Positions 17,706-27,387 are shown, counted from the first letter of the stretch. The stretch: 61,480 nt of DNA from Candidatus Gastranaerophilales bacterium (GCA_900767135.1 CAAFYU010000041.1:1-61480); one strand, 5' to 3'. Numbers and translations: made by a program. Notes: a model not told the origin generated them from the sequence alone.

Positions 17706-18758
17706 ATGGAAAAACAAAAAACAGTAGTTGTTGCAATGAGTGGTGGAGTTGACAGTTCTGTCACCGCACTTTTACTCCAACAACAAGGATATAAGGTAAT
17801 AGGTTTGACAGGCAAAATGACAGATACAACTTCTGCCAACACTGTCGTACAAAACGCCAAACGAGTTGCAGATATGCTTGGAATTGAGCTTATTGTATTT
17901 AATACAATTGACAGATTTCAAGAAAAAGTTATTGATTACTTTGTTAATTCTTATAAGTTGGGAAAAACTCCAAACCCTTGCATTATGTGCAATCAGTACA
18001 TAAAATGGGGAATTTTATTTGATTATGCAACCGAAATCCTTGATGCAGACTATTTTGCAACAGGTCACTATGCAGATATCAGAAATATTGACGGGTTTTA
18101 CAAGCTTTATCCGGCAAAAGACGAGCACAAAGACCAACTCTACTTTTTATACAGGTTGAGCCAAAAACATCTTTCCAAAACACTTTTCCCGCTTTATCAC
18201 TATGAAAAAGCTCAGGTTAAGCAGATTGCAAAAGATTTCAACTTACCGCCAAAAGACTCAAAAGAGAGCCAAGACATTTGTTTTATTCAAAAACCTGTTA
18301 CAACAAAAAGCTTCTTGATTGATAAATTCGGAGTTAAAAAAGGCGACTTTATCGATATTTTAACCGGTAAAAAATGGGGTGAACATGAGGGGGCTTACCG
18401 TTATACAATCGGGCAAAGAAAAGGTATCGGAATTGCAGCACCATATCCTTTATACGTAATTGATATTGATGCACAAAAAAACATCGTTTATCTCGGACGC
18501 GAGGACGACAATTACCGTAAAACACTCAAAGTAGTTGATTTGAACTGGTCTTACCCGATACAAAAAAGAGAATTTGACGCATGGGTTAAAATTCGCTACA
18601 ACATGCCGCATCAAAAAGCACATGTCAGCGTATTTGACGACTTCGTAGATATAGAATTCTTTGAACCAGTAAACTCAGTTACAAACGGACAGTCTTGCGT
18701 AATTTATGATTTAAACGACAAGCACTTAATAGGTGGCGGATTTATCGTGAGGAATTAG
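17706..18758 (+). CDS. mnmA: tRNA-specific 2-thiouridylase
   Basis: Installs the 2-thio group on U34 of Lys, Glu and Gln tRNAs, taking sulfur from a persulfide relay. The PP-loop SGGVDSS (12-18) binds ATP. Catalytic Cys92 lies in NPCIMCNQ and the partner Cys192 in ESQDICFI. The GQRKGIGI segment and C-terminal beta-barrel are present. 350 aa is typical. hydG follows 56 nt later, but no functional link is apparent. Confidence 0.94.
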   Translation: MEKQKTVVVAMSGGVDSSVTALLLQQQGYKVIGLTGKMTDTTSANTVVQNAKRVADMLGIELIVFNTIDRFQEKVIDYFVNSYKLGKTPNPCIMCNQYIKWGILFDYATEILDADYFATGHYADIRNIDGFYKLYPAKDEHKDQLYFLYRLSQKHLSKTLFPLYHYEKAQVKQIAKDFNLPPKDSKESQDICFIQKPVTTKSFLIDKFGVKKGDFIDILTGKKWGEHEGAYRYTIGQRKGIGIAAPYPLYVIDIDAQKNIVYLGREDDNYRKTLKVVDLNWSYPIQKREFDAWVKIRYNMPHQKAHVSVFDDFVDIEFFEPVNSVTNGQSCVIYDLNDKHLIGGGFIVRN

Positions 18759-18814
18759 TAAACTTTACTTTTGGCTTTGTCAGGGTTATCATGTAGATAT
18801 TAGGGAGAGAAATT

Positions 18815-20236
18815 ATGTATAATCCAAAATCACACAATGCCGAAGAATTTATTTCACACGAAGAAATTTTAGATACTTTAAAATACGCAGAAGAAAATAA
18901 AAATAATGTTGAGTTAATAAACAAAATCCTTGAAAAAGCAAGACTTGAAAAAGGTTTGAGCCATCGAGAAGCCTCAGTTCTTTTAGCTTGCGAACTTGAA
19001 GATAAAAATCAAGAGATTTTTGAACTTGCTAAAAAAATTAAACAAGATTATTACGGAAACAGAATTGTTTTGTTTGCACCTTTGTATTTGTCAAATTATT
19101 GTGTAAACGGTTGTGTTTATTGCCCATACCACGCAAAAAACAAACATATTCCACGTAAAAAATTGTCGCAAGAAGAAATTGCGCGTGAAGTTATGGCGCT
19201 TCAAGATATGGGGCACAAAAGACTTGCTCTTGAAACAGGTGAAGATCCGGTAAACAACCCGATTGAATACATTTTAGACTCAATCAAAACGATTTATTCT
19301 ATCAAGCACAAAAACGGTTCAATACGTCGTGTGAATGTCAATATTGCAGCTACAACTGTTGAAAATTACAAAAAGTTACACGATGCCGGAATTGGCACAT
19401 ATATTCTGTTCCAAGAAACATATAATAAAGAAAGCTATGAAACCCTTCACCCGACAGGTCCTAAACATAATTACAAATACCATACGGAAGCCATGGACAG
19501 AGCAATGGAAGGCGGAATTGATGATGTCGGACTAGGAGTGTTATTCGGGTTAGAATCTTATAGATACGAATTTGCCGGTGTTTTGATGCATGCCGAACAC
19601 TTAGAAGCTGCTTATGGCGTCGGTCCTCACACAATCAGCGTTCCAAGAATTAGACGTGCAGACGACATTGACCCTGATGTATTTGATAACGGGATTGACG
19701 ATGATATGTTTGCTAAAATTGTTGCTTGTATCAGAATTGCCGTCCCTTACACGGGCATGATTGTTTCAACAAGAGAAACTCCTGAATGCAGAAAAAAATT
19801 ATTGAAGCTTGGTGTTTCACAAGTTTCAGGTGGTTCCAAAACAAGTGTTGGCGGATATTTCCAACCAATGCCAGAAAAAGAAGACTCTGCACAATTTGAC
19901 GTTTCAGACAGACGTCCGCTTGATGAAGTTATTAAATGGCTTATGGAGCTTGGATATTTGCCAAGTTTCTGTACAGCTTGTTACAGAAACGGAAGAACAG
20001 GCGACAGATTTATGGAAATCTGTAAAGACAAGCAAATCCATAATTTCTGCCACCCAAATGCGATTTTGACCCTTAAAGAATATTTAGAAGATTACGCATC
20101 AGAAGAAACCAAAGTAGTAGGTGAAAAGCTTATTGAAAAAGAGCAAAAAACTCTTGAATGTCCGGAATGCGTGAAATTAAAAGTTGCAGAAGACTTAAAG
20201 AAAATAGAACAAGGTGGAAGAGATTTTAATTTCTAA
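18815..20236 (+). CDS. hydG: [FeFe]-hydrogenase H-cluster radical SAM maturase HydG
   Basis: Cleaves tyrosine to provide the CO and CN ligands of the [FeFe]-hydrogenase active site. The radical SAM triad is Cys96, Cys100 and Cys103 (YCVNGCVYC). The C-terminal cluster is Cys386, Cys389 and Cys412 (Cx2Cx22C), which separates HydG from the related thiamine enzyme ThiH. 473 aa is full length. AGGGAGAG precedes the ATG. HydE, HydF and a hydrogenase are not in this window. It implies fermentative hydrogen metabolism. Confidence 0.95.
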   Translation: MYNPKSHNAEEFISHEEILDTLKYAEENKNNVELINKILEKARLEKGLSHREASVLLACELEDKNQEIFELAKKIKQDYYGNRIVLFAPLYLSNYCVNGCVYCPYHAKNKHIPRKKLSQEEIAREVMALQDMGHKRLALETGEDPVNNPIEYILDSIKTIYSIKHKNGSIRRVNVNIAATTVENYKKLHDAGIGTYILFQETYNKESYETLHPTGPKHNYKYHTEAMDRAMEGGIDDVGLGVLFGLESYRYEFAGVLMHAEHLEAAYGVGPHTISVPRIRRADDIDPDVFDNGIDDDMFAKIVACIRIAVPYTGMIVSTRETPECRKKLLKLGVSQVSGGSKTSVGGYFQPMPEKEDSAQFDVSDRRPLDEVIKWLMELGYLPSFCTACYRNGRTGDRFMEICKDKQIHNFCHPNAILTLKEYLEDYASEETKVVGEKLIEKEQKTLECPECVKLKVAEDLKKIEQGGRDFNF

Positions 20237-20266
20237 CTTTCAATTTGCCAAAAACATCTTACAGGC

Positions 20267-20295
20267 TTGCAACCTGTATAAAAATATGGTAAAAT
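20267..20295 (+). promoter_or_regulatory. Predicted promoter upstream of the C10 reading frame and prepilin
   Basis: TTGCAA (20267-20272), a 17-nt spacer and TAAAAT (20290-20295) with a preceding TGG. It fires into the AAGGAG/ATG at 20316-20332. Confidence 0.55.
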
Positions 20296-20329
20296 GAAGA
20301 ATAATAAATCTTTATAAGGAGTTAAGAGT

Positions 20330-20377
20330 ATGATTAATAATAAGCCGGGTATTGCCCCCCCCCCGACGCTGGTATAA
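20330..20377 (+). other. Short reading frame with C10 tract; possible phase-variable start of the downstream prepilin
   Basis: ATG at 20330 with an AAGGAG 8 nt upstream. As sequenced, the frame runs through the C10 tract and stops at 20375-20377 after 15 codons. With 11 (or 8) C the same start reads without a stop through 20365-20583 into the prepilin, giving about 340 aa. The 3' continuation being open over about 70 codons of intergenic-looking DNA is the notable point. Confidence 0.5.
20355..20364. repeat. Homopolymer C10 tract
   Basis: Ten C in the context attgC10ga, the same flanks as the tract at 4153. It lies between a strong translation start and a prepilin gene. Confidence 0.85.
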
Positions 20378-20583
20378 AAGACGTTAGGACGATAAGACGT
20401 AAAGACGATAAGTCCAAAACAGAAGCTATCTGTCGTCATTCTGAGAAAAATAACAATTTTATCCCGAAGAATTTATTATTAAATAATCAAGAAATCGATA
20501 ATAGCTGCAATTCACGTCATTCTGAGCGACAGCGAAAGAATCCAGCTGATTATTATAATACAAGTAAATTGAAGGGAATACAC

Positions 20584-21351
20584 ATGAAGAACTTTTCCGA
20601 AACAGACCATGCATCTAACCCTCTTTGCCTCTTTGCATCTAAAAACCTAGCTACTTGGCTTCCTAGCCGCTTAGCTGCTAAAAAAACCGCCTTCACACTT
20701 GCTGAGGTTTTAATCACCCTCGGCATAATCGGTGTTGTTGCGGCACTTACCTTGCCAACAGTTATTTCTAACTATAAAAAACAAGTCACTGTATCTAAGC
20801 TTCAAAAAGCATATTCGACAATTAATAACGCTTTCAAACAATCAGAAGCAGCAAATGAATCATCTGAATTTTGGGACGATCCATTTGTAACAGGCTCTCA
20901 ACCTTATTTTGAAAAATATTTTAAACCATATCTAAATGGTGCCAAACAGTGTTTTTCATATCAAGAATGCGGATATAAAGAGCGTTGTCCATATAAATTT
21001 TTAAATAATGATGAAGCACCATTTATGACAGCAATGGACGCACATTCTCTAAAAACAGATCGCTTCGCTTTTTACCTTCCGGACGGCACTTTTTATTGGA
21101 TTCTCACAGGAGCTGGTACAAGTGACAACTATGCACCTGCCAGTGTTCTATACATAGACATTAATGGCGGAGATGGTCCTAATATAATAGGTAAAGATGT
21201 TTTTCAATTCACCAGAAAAACAGGAAAAGGCATTTTCCCGAGCTGCTATCAACATTCTCAAGCTTCAATAAATTCTGATTGCAGTACTAGCGGGAGCTGT
21301 TGTGCAGCCAAAATCATGTTAGATGGGTGGAAAATCACTTATCCTTTCTAG
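20584..21351 (+). CDS. Prepilin-like protein
   Basis: Pilin-like protein with the class III signal KKTAFTLAEVLITLG and one hydrophobic helix; mature domain about 210 aa with several Cys (CSYQECGY, CSTSGSCC). The ATG at 20584 has GAAGGGA 6 nt upstream and is preferred over the TTG at 20569. The leader of about 35 aa before the signal is long and repeats the ETDHAS and SRLAAK segments of the first prepilin in the window. Paralog of the gene at 3510. The upstream open frame and C10 tract may supply an alternative, switchable N-terminus. The DNA between contains two CGTCATTCTGAG repeat cores. Confidence 0.82.
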   Translation: MKNFSETDHASNPLCLFASKNLATWLPSRLAAKKTAFTLAEVLITLGIIGVVAALTLPTVISNYKKQVTVSKLQKAYSTINNAFKQSEAANESSEFWDDPFVTGSQPYFEKYFKPYLNGAKQCFSYQECGYKERCPYKFLNNDEAPFMTAMDAHSLKTDRFAFYLPDGTFYWILTGAGTSDNYAPASVLYIDINGGDGPNIIGKDVFQFTRKTGKGIFPSCYQHSQASINSDCSTSGSCCAAKIMLDGWKITYPF

Positions 21352-21382
21352 TATTACTTTTCTTTCACTGAATTAATAAATT

Positions 21383-21412
21383 AAAAAGACCTCTATAAAA
21401 AGAGGTCTTTTT
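21383..21412. terminator. Bidirectional terminator between the prepilin and secF
   Basis: AAAAAGACCTCT / AGAGGTCTTTTT hairpin with a short loop and flanking A and T runs. The same GACCTC core occurs in the terminator at 3463. Confidence 0.85.
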
Positions 21413-21439
21413 CGATTGCTATAAAGTCTTTGCAAAGGC

Positions 21440-22423
21440 TTATTGAGCAGATGGAACAGCAACTTTTTTATCGTTCCAAAAGTCAACCAACATACTGCAA
21501 AAGAATATGCTTGAATATGTTCCGATTGCGATACCTAAAATCATACAAAGAACGAAGTCTTTTGTTGTAACACCACCCCAAAGGTATAGTGCCAACAATG
21601 TAATCAATGTAGTTAATGATGTATTAATACTTCTTGTCAAAGTTTGATTTACTGACGCATCAACAATTTCTCCAAACGACATTTTCTTTGAATAGTATCT
21701 CAAATTTTCACGAATTCTGTCGAATACAACGATTGTATCGTGAACAGAAAAGCCGATTACGGTCAAAATTGCTGTAATAAACAAGCCGTCAATCTGAACA
21801 TTATACAAAAGTCCGAGAATAGAAAATACACCCACTACAAACACAACGTCATGAAATACGCCTAAAATCGCAGCCAATGCATAATCAAATCTAAATCTGA
21901 ATGACAAGTAAGCAACAATTCCTAAGAACGCCAAAGTCACTGCAATCAATGAGTTTTTGAACAACTCTTTACCCATTGTAGGGCCAACTGAACTAACAGA
22001 AATCAGTTCAGGGTTTTGGTATTCGCTTTTCAACTGATCTGTAATAACCTCAGTTGTGTTTGAATCTTTGTCGATAAATTTCGTTCTGATAGAAATTATT
22101 GAATTAATATTTGATTTTGTATTTTCTTGTTGAGAATTATTTACATTCAAAATCTGAATGTAAGGGTTTTCAATCCCGACTTTTTCCAACTTATCTCTTG
22201 TTTTTGTAACATCGCTGTTATTAAGTTTTTGTTCAAGTCCGTATTGTAAAATTGTACCACCTGTATAGTCGATACCAACTTTCAATGGAGCGTGGTTTGC
22301 ATAAGTAACTGATGAATAAATCATTGCGATAATCCCTGGAACTAGAAGGATTGTCGTTAGAAGCATCCACCACCATCTATATTTTACAACATGAACCAAG
22401 TGTTTTTTACCTGTATTTATCAT
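21440..22423 (-). CDS. secF: Protein translocase subunit SecF
   Basis: Inner-membrane partner of SecD; uses the proton gradient to finish protein export from SecYEG. 327 aa with six predicted membrane segments, an early DYTGGTILQYGL motif after the first segment, and the conserved VIGFSVHDTIVVFDRIREN block between membrane segments 4 and 5. It lies 29 nt after secD in the same operon. Confidence 0.95.
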   Translation of the reverse strand: MINTGKKHLVHVVKYRWWWMLLTTILLVPGIIAMIYSSVTYANHAPLKVGIDYTGGTILQYGLEQKLNNSDVTKTRDKLEKVGIENPYIQILNVNNSQQENTKSNINSIISIRTKFIDKDSNTTEVITDQLKSEYQNPELISVSSVGPTMGKELFKNSLIAVTLAFLGIVAYLSFRFRFDYALAAILGVFHDVVFVVGVFSILGLLYNVQIDGLFITAILTVIGFSVHDTIVVFDRIRENLRYYSKKMSFGEIVDASVNQTLTRSINTSLTTLITLLALYLWGGVTTKDFVLCMILGIAIGTYSSIFFCSMLVDFWNDKKVAVPSAQ

Positions 22424-22452
22424 TGTTTTTACCTTTCTAATTTCTCAATTCA

Positions 22453-23760
22453 TTAGTCCAAAATACCGAAACGTGCTTTTTCACGTTTTGTTTCAGACGC
22501 TTCATAACTTTGTCCGATTTCATCACTTCTCAAACCGAACAATGCAGGGTGTTTAAGTTCGCCTGTACCGAATATCAAGTGCATAAAGTTTTTAGTAACT
22601 GTAATTGCACTGAACATTGATACGATAACACCAATTGCAAGAGTCAATGCAAACCCTTTAACAACACTTGTACCAAGCAAATAAAGGATTGTACAAGTGA
22701 TGATTGTTGTCATGTTTGAATCGAAAATACTTGTGAATGCTCTGTCAAAACCGGAATTGATAGCAGTAAACAAGTTTCTGCCTTCTCTCAATTCTTCCTT
22801 AGTTCTTTCAAAGATAAGAATGTTTGCATCTACCGCCATACCGATTGACAAGATAAAACCGGCAATACCAGCAAGAGTCAACGTTACAGGGATTGTTTTG
22901 AACAACGCAAACAAAATTAAGCTATAAATAATCAATGCGATATCAGCAATCAAACCAGGAACATGATAGAACGCAATCATAAATAACATTACGGCAGAAA
23001 GCCCGATTATACCGGCTTTTTTAGATTTTGCAACACTATCGGCACCAAGAGTTGGACCAACTGTGTTTTCTTCAACAATTTTAGCCGGAACAGGCAAAGC
23101 ACCAGCGTTAAGCAAGTTTACCATTCTTTCAGCTTCATCATAAGCAAATCCGCTGTCACCACCTGAAATTTGAGCTTTACCACCATAAATAGCTTCGTTT
23201 ACACGAGGAGCTGATTGAAGTTCTCCATCAAAGAAGATAGCCATTTGCTGTCCGACAAGAGATTTTGTCAAATCTGCGAACTTTTTAGCTCCGGCAGCGT
23301 TGAATTCCAAAGAAACAACCCATTGTCCTGACGCATCAGTACTAAGAGTTGATTTTGCCAAGTCTTGCCCTGTCAAACCTGTTGAAACCCAAATAGGTGA
23401 GCCGTCAGCGGCTTTACCTTCTTTTTTGAATTCCAATTGAGCAGTTTCACCGATAAAAGCTTTTGCTTCTTTTAAATCAGTAACGTTTGGAATTTCGATT
23501 AACAATCTTTTTTCACCAACCTGTTGAACAACAGTTTCTGCAACACCGAGCTTGTTTACACGTTGCTCGATTGCAAACTGCAATCTGTTCATAACATCAG
23601 GAGTAATTTTGGCAATTGAATCAGTTGTTTCGGCTTCAAGTACAAGTCTTGAACCTCCAACCAAGTCAAGTCCTAATTTTGTCGGTTTAACGAAGATAAG
23701 AATTGACGATACAATCACTATCGCTACGATAAACCAAAACATCAAAATTTTGTTTTTCAT
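22453..23760 (-). CDS. secD: Protein translocase subunit SecD
   Basis: Inner-membrane export factor. 435 aa: TM1 at the N-terminus, GLDLVGGSRLVLE, the periplasmic domain (about 50-250, shorter than in E. coli), then a membrane block with GMAVDANILIFERTKEE. AAGGA precedes the ATG. Separate secD and secF genes, not the fused form. dapA ends 79 nt upstream on the same strand and may be cotranscribed. Confidence 0.95.
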   Translation of the reverse strand: MKNKILMFWFIVAIVIVSSILIFVKPTKLGLDLVGGSRLVLEAETTDSIAKITPDVMNRLQFAIEQRVNKLGVAETVVQQVGEKRLLIEIPNVTDLKEAKAFIGETAQLEFKKEGKAADGSPIWVSTGLTGQDLAKSTLSTDASGQWVVSLEFNAAGAKKFADLTKSLVGQQMAIFFDGELQSAPRVNEAIYGGKAQISGGDSGFAYDEAERMVNLLNAGALPVPAKIVEENTVGPTLGADSVAKSKKAGIIGLSAVMLFMIAFYHVPGLIADIALIIYSLILFALFKTIPVTLTLAGIAGFILSIGMAVDANILIFERTKEELREGRNLFTAINSGFDRAFTSIFDSNMTTIITCTILYLLGTSVVKGFALTLAIGVIVSMFSAITVTKNFMHLIFGTGELKHPALFGLRSDEIGQSYEASETKREKARFGILD

Positions 23761-23839
23761 CTTTTTTGTCCTTTTCTTATATGTCTTTTTTTATTTTATT
23801 TATTTTATTTCTATATTTATTACAAATATGAAAATTTAT

Positions 23840-24745
23840 TTATAGTTCATCTTGGCTAATTTTAACAGCATCAAGAACTGCAAATAATTCTTTTTTATCT
23901 GCCGGAGAAAGCTCAACAAGCGGACGTCTGACAACGTTTTCAATTATTCCGTTATGAGCAAGTGCTGCTTTAACAGGAGTCGGGTTTGGAGCCATAAACA
24001 ATTTTTTAAACGCCGGATACAATCTTTTGTGCATATTCAATGCTGCAATAGAATTTCCTGTTTTATAATTTCTAATCATGGATTTCAACTCTTTACCAAA
24101 GATATGGGAAGCTACTGAAATCACGCCTCTTGCACCCAATGACATCATAGGAAGAGTCAAGCTGTCATCACCTGAATAGATTGAAAAATCATCAGGACAA
24201 TACAATTTCATTTCTGTAATTGCGTCCATATTTCCGCAACTTTGTTTTATTGCAACAATATTTGAATATTTTTCAGCCAAAGTTGCAACTGTTTCTGGAA
24301 GCATGTTTACACCGGTACGCCCCGGAATATTGTAAAGAATAATCGGCAAATCAACACTTTCTGCAATTGCTGAAAAGTGTTCTATCATGCCAGTTTGCGA
24401 TGGTTTATTATAATATGGAACAACTGACAAAATCGCATCAACATCTTCTTTTTGTGCCCATTTTGCAGAACGCACAGCTGTTTCTGTCGAATTCGAACCT
24501 GCATTCATAATAATTTTAGCTTTGTTTGCATTTGCTCTTTTTACAGTGCTCAAAAGCTCAAATTCTTCTTCATGCGTAAGAGTCGGGCCTTCGCCTGTCG
24601 TTCCGGCAACCAATAATGCATCGCTACCGTTATTTATCAAATACTTCGTAAGCTCTTCCGCTTTATTGTAATCAATTTCTCTCTTGGAATTAAATGGAGT
24701 AACCATTGCGGTTATAACTTCGCCTGCATCATATCTTAATGCCAT
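23840..24745 (-). CDS. dapA: 4-hydroxy-tetrahydrodipicolinate synthase
   Basis: Condenses aspartate semialdehyde with pyruvate, the first committed step to diaminopimelate and lysine. TIM barrel of 301 aa with Schiff-base Lys167 (VAIKQSCGN), Tyr138 (LYNIPGRTG), Thr49/Thr50 (AGTTGEG) and Tyr111/Tyr112. AGAGG lies before the ATG. DAP is needed for Gram-negative-type peptidoglycan. Confidence 0.95.
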   Translation of the reverse strand: MALRYDAGEVITAMVTPFNSKREIDYNKAEELTKYLINNGSDALLVAGTTGEGPTLTHEEEFELLSTVKRANANKAKIIMNAGSNSTETAVRSAKWAQKEDVDAILSVVPYYNKPSQTGMIEHFSAIAESVDLPIILYNIPGRTGVNMLPETVATLAEKYSNIVAIKQSCGNMDAITEMKLYCPDDFSIYSGDDSLTLPMMSLGARGVISVASHIFGKELKSMIRNYKTGNSIAALNMHKRLYPAFKKLFMAPNPTPVKAALAHNGIIENVVRRPLVELSPADKKELFAVLDAVKISQDEL

Positions 24746-24865
24746 ATAAACCTCTTTCCCTTTTAAAGTCTATCCCTACATCGTCTTATTATAACTTAAA
24801 CGCATAAAAAAATAATGAAATATTAAGGAAAGTGAATGTAAGAAACCATCATTATATTCATTAAG

Positions 24866-24887
24866 CACTTGACAAGTGTAGTATAAT
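24866..24887 (+). promoter_or_regulatory. -10 box with adjacent 13-bp palindrome upstream of the TolC-like gene
   Basis: CACTTGACAAGTG (24866-24878) is a palindrome around one central base. TATAAT follows at 24882-24887, 6 nt before the ATG. No good -35 box exists at normal spacing, so a regulator bound at the palindrome could activate or repress the promoter. Confidence 0.5.
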
Positions 24888-24893
24888 TAAATT

Positions 24894-26387
24894 ATGAAGA
24901 CTAAGAAAATATTTTGCCTGCTGGCTTTATTACTTATTTTTTTGCTTGCAGGAAACACAAATACACTAGCAATAGAAAATGACGAGGACGAACTTTTCAA
25001 CAACCCCGTAGAAATCAAAAGCGGGATTGAAGTTTCCGTTTTTGATTGCGTTGCCTCTGCATTTAAAAACAGCCCTCGAATCAGAAAACAAAAATACAAT
25101 CTTGATGTTGCAAAAAGTAATTTAGGGATTGCTCGTTCTCAATACTTCCCAGTAATCAATGCTGGTGCAGGATTTTATAACGAAAATAATTCCGACAACA
25201 TTTATTACAATTCACACTACCGAGAACTCCCGATTGTCGGCGTCACTGTTAACAAATTAGTTTGGAATTTTGGAAAAACAACCGCCTATATAAAAATGGA
25301 AGAATTCTACAAAATCGGAGCAGAATACGAGTTTATGGACAGTTTGTGTTCAACACTTTTTGATGTAAAAGCGAAGTATTACGCTCTTTTAAGAGCAAAA
25401 GCAATGCTACAAATTGCCCAAAATAATGTCGCAATCAACGAAAACATAGTTAAACTTGCAAAGAAAACCCCTGACATAACAACAGCAAAAATTCATTTGA
25501 GCGAAGCCAAAATCCAACTTATAGACGCCCAAAATGATTACAACAACGCAAAACTCAATCTTGACAATGCAATGTTTATTGAGGGGCAACCTGATTACAC
25601 AATAAAAACAACTCCGACATTTGCATTTGACAACAATTTTGTCTACAAAAACAAATCGACAAACAATATAAAAGAATTCACCCCTCAAACATTCAGTTTC
25701 CCAATGAATGAAGCTGTCGAAATAGCTTACGATAACAGTCCGGATTTGAATGTCCTAATCGCCACAAAACACGCAATGGAGCAATCTCTTTTATACATAA
25801 AACGTGCATATTTTCCTGATTTGACAGCGAATGCGGGTTACAATTTTTATAACACAAATCAAACAACAGACAACGGATTTCACGTCGGCGTAAACCTTAA
25901 TTCTTCCGTCAATCTTATGGAATTAAAACACAGTATAAAAGGGGCTGATGCACAAGTAAATCTTGCTGATAATGAAATTTCACTGTTCAAAAAAGATTTG
26001 TATTTTGAAGTAAAACGAGCTTTCAACAACGTTGAAAAAGCCAAAAATGATATTCCGATAGCAAAAACAGAGGTTTTACAATCTCTGGAAAACTTTGATG
26101 TTGTTGAGAAAAAATATGTTGCAGGTGAAGTAAATTACCTTGCTATGCTAAATGCAAGACGAGATTACACATCTGCCTTAACAGCTTATGTAAACAGTCT
26201 TTACGATTACAATATCGCACTAATTCAGGTTGAAATGGCAATGCACTATCACATCGTCGATATTCACCACAAATCAGAGCACGCAATGCGTTACCATTCA
26301 GCGGAATTAATTGAGCACTTGAACAAAGTTCTTGGTTGCGACGAGCACGAGGAAAAGAAAATTCGAAAGGGCAAACAAAATTTGTAA
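24894..26387 (+). CDS. TolC-family outer-membrane efflux channel
   Basis: Outer-membrane/periplasmic tunnel of an export system. The signal peptide (about 1-26, hydrophobic LLALLLIFLLAGN ending in TLA) is followed by two repeated helical halves with the TolC-type pattern, for example AVEIAYDNSPDLNVLIATK and VVEKKYVAGEVNYLAMLNARRDYTSA. At 497 aa it is in the family range. The C-terminus is His-rich (around 440-475). There is no adaptor or inner-membrane RND pump next to it; a putative heavy-metal exporter follows 34 nt later and may be its functional partner. Confidence 0.88.
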   Translation: MKTKKIFCLLALLLIFLLAGNTNTLAIENDEDELFNNPVEIKSGIEVSVFDCVASAFKNSPRIRKQKYNLDVAKSNLGIARSQYFPVINAGAGFYNENNSDNIYYNSHYRELPIVGVTVNKLVWNFGKTTAYIKMEEFYKIGAEYEFMDSLCSTLFDVKAKYYALLRAKAMLQIAQNNVAINENIVKLAKKTPDITTAKIHLSEAKIQLIDAQNDYNNAKLNLDNAMFIEGQPDYTIKTTPTFAFDNNFVYKNKSTNNIKEFTPQTFSFPMNEAVEIAYDNSPDLNVLIATKHAMEQSLLYIKRAYFPDLTANAGYNFYNTNQTTDNGFHVGVNLNSSVNLMELKHSIKGADAQVNLADNEISLFKKDLYFEVKRAFNNVEKAKNDIPIAKTEVLQSLENFDVVEKKYVAGEVNYLAMLNARRDYTSALTAYVNSLYDYNIALIQVEMAMHYHIVDIHHKSEHAMRYHSAELIEHLNKVLGCDEHEEKKIRKGKQNL

Positions 26388-26421
26388 TTGTAGGACTTTT
26401 TGTTTGTAATAAAATAAAATT

Positions 26422-27381
26422 ATGCTGATAAGTATTTTGAACAGGATTAACGAGATAAACGAAGGAATGTTTGCCGGCTTTGACGAAATTATCGAAAATT
26501 TTGGAATGCCGGATTGGCTATGTGACGCAATTTTAGACAGCTTTCATATTTTGCCGTTATTGTTTATTGTGTTTTTTATAATTGAATTAGTCGAGTTTTT
26601 CTATTCTGAAAAAATCAATTCTTTTATGAAAAAGTCTGAAAAATCAGCTCCGCTAATCGGAAGTTTAGCTGCAATAATTCCACAATGCGGATTTTCGGTA
26701 ATCGCAAGTACTTTATATATCAGAAGATTTATCACAAAAGGAACTTTAATCGGGATTTATCTTGCAACATCAGATGAAGCAATACCTATTTTACTCGCGA
26801 ACCCAACGCACACGCATCTTGTCGTGCCTGTTATCGGACTTAAACTTTTTATCGGAATTCTTGCCGGATATTTGATTGATTTTATTTTGAAAGACAAAAA
26901 ATATATTCCGATAGTTGAAGAAGCGGACTCTGACGATGGTTTGCACGCAGATGAAGGCTGTTGTCATCACAGTGTTTCACACAGACGCAAACGAGAACTT
27001 ATTTATCACCCGATAAAACACACATTCAATATATTCATATTCATTTTGTTAATTACAATACTTTTGAACTTCGTTTTAGCAGTTTATGCTGAACATTCAG
27101 TATTGCACTTGTTACTCGGCAAAGTAAAAGTTTTAGAGCCGGTAATCACTGCTTTTGTCGGGTTAATTCCAAACTGTGCAGTATCAATCGCTTTAACTAT
27201 GTTATTAATCAAAGGTTCAATAAGTTTTGGAGCTGTAATGTCAGGACTTTTGTCAAACGCAGGCTTAGGGATTCTCGTCCTTTGCCGCCACAACGAAAAC
27301 TACAAAGACACATTGAAAATCATCTCAATTTTACTTTGCATAAGTATCGTTTCAGGTTTGCTTATCCAAATCTTTGCGTAA
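26422..27381 (+). CDS. Putative multi-TM heavy-metal / manganese exporter (ArsP_2-like)
   Basis: Polytopic inner-membrane protein of 319 aa made of two homologous halves, each with a Pro-x-Cys signature in a membrane segment (IPQCGFSV about 90, IPNCAVSI about 250). A His- and Cys-rich cytosolic loop joins them (about 170-190, containing CCHHSVSHRRKR), which suggests metal binding. This matches the putative 10-TM heavy-metal exporter family. It is cotranscribed with the TolC-like channel. The substrate is inferred only. Confidence 0.72.
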   Translation: MLISILNRINEINEGMFAGFDEIIENFGMPDWLCDAILDSFHILPLLFIVFFIIELVEFFYSEKINSFMKKSEKSAPLIGSLAAIIPQCGFSVIASTLYIRRFITKGTLIGIYLATSDEAIPILLANPTHTHLVVPVIGLKLFIGILAGYLIDFILKDKKYIPIVEEADSDDGLHADEGCCHHSVSHRRKRELIYHPIKHTFNIFIFILLITILLNFVLAVYAEHSVLHLLLGKVKVLEPVITAFVGLIPNCAVSIALTMLLIKGSISFGAVMSGLLSNAGLGILVLCRHNENYKDTLKIISILLCISIVSGLLIQIFA

Positions 27382-27387
27382 GCCTAA

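Noticed and set aside
18815..20236. Assignment of the radical SAM protein as ThiH (thiamine synthesis)
   Set aside because: The C-terminal Cx2Cx22C cluster motif and its length are those of HydG.
20260..20278. TACAGG/CCTGTA hairpin after hydG as terminator
   Set aside because: Six-bp stem without a following T-run; weak, and it overlaps the predicted -35 of the next promoter.
20569..20583. TTG start for the prepilin
   Set aside because: The ATG at 20584 has a proper GAAGGGA site at 6 nt and fits the leader shared with the first prepilin.
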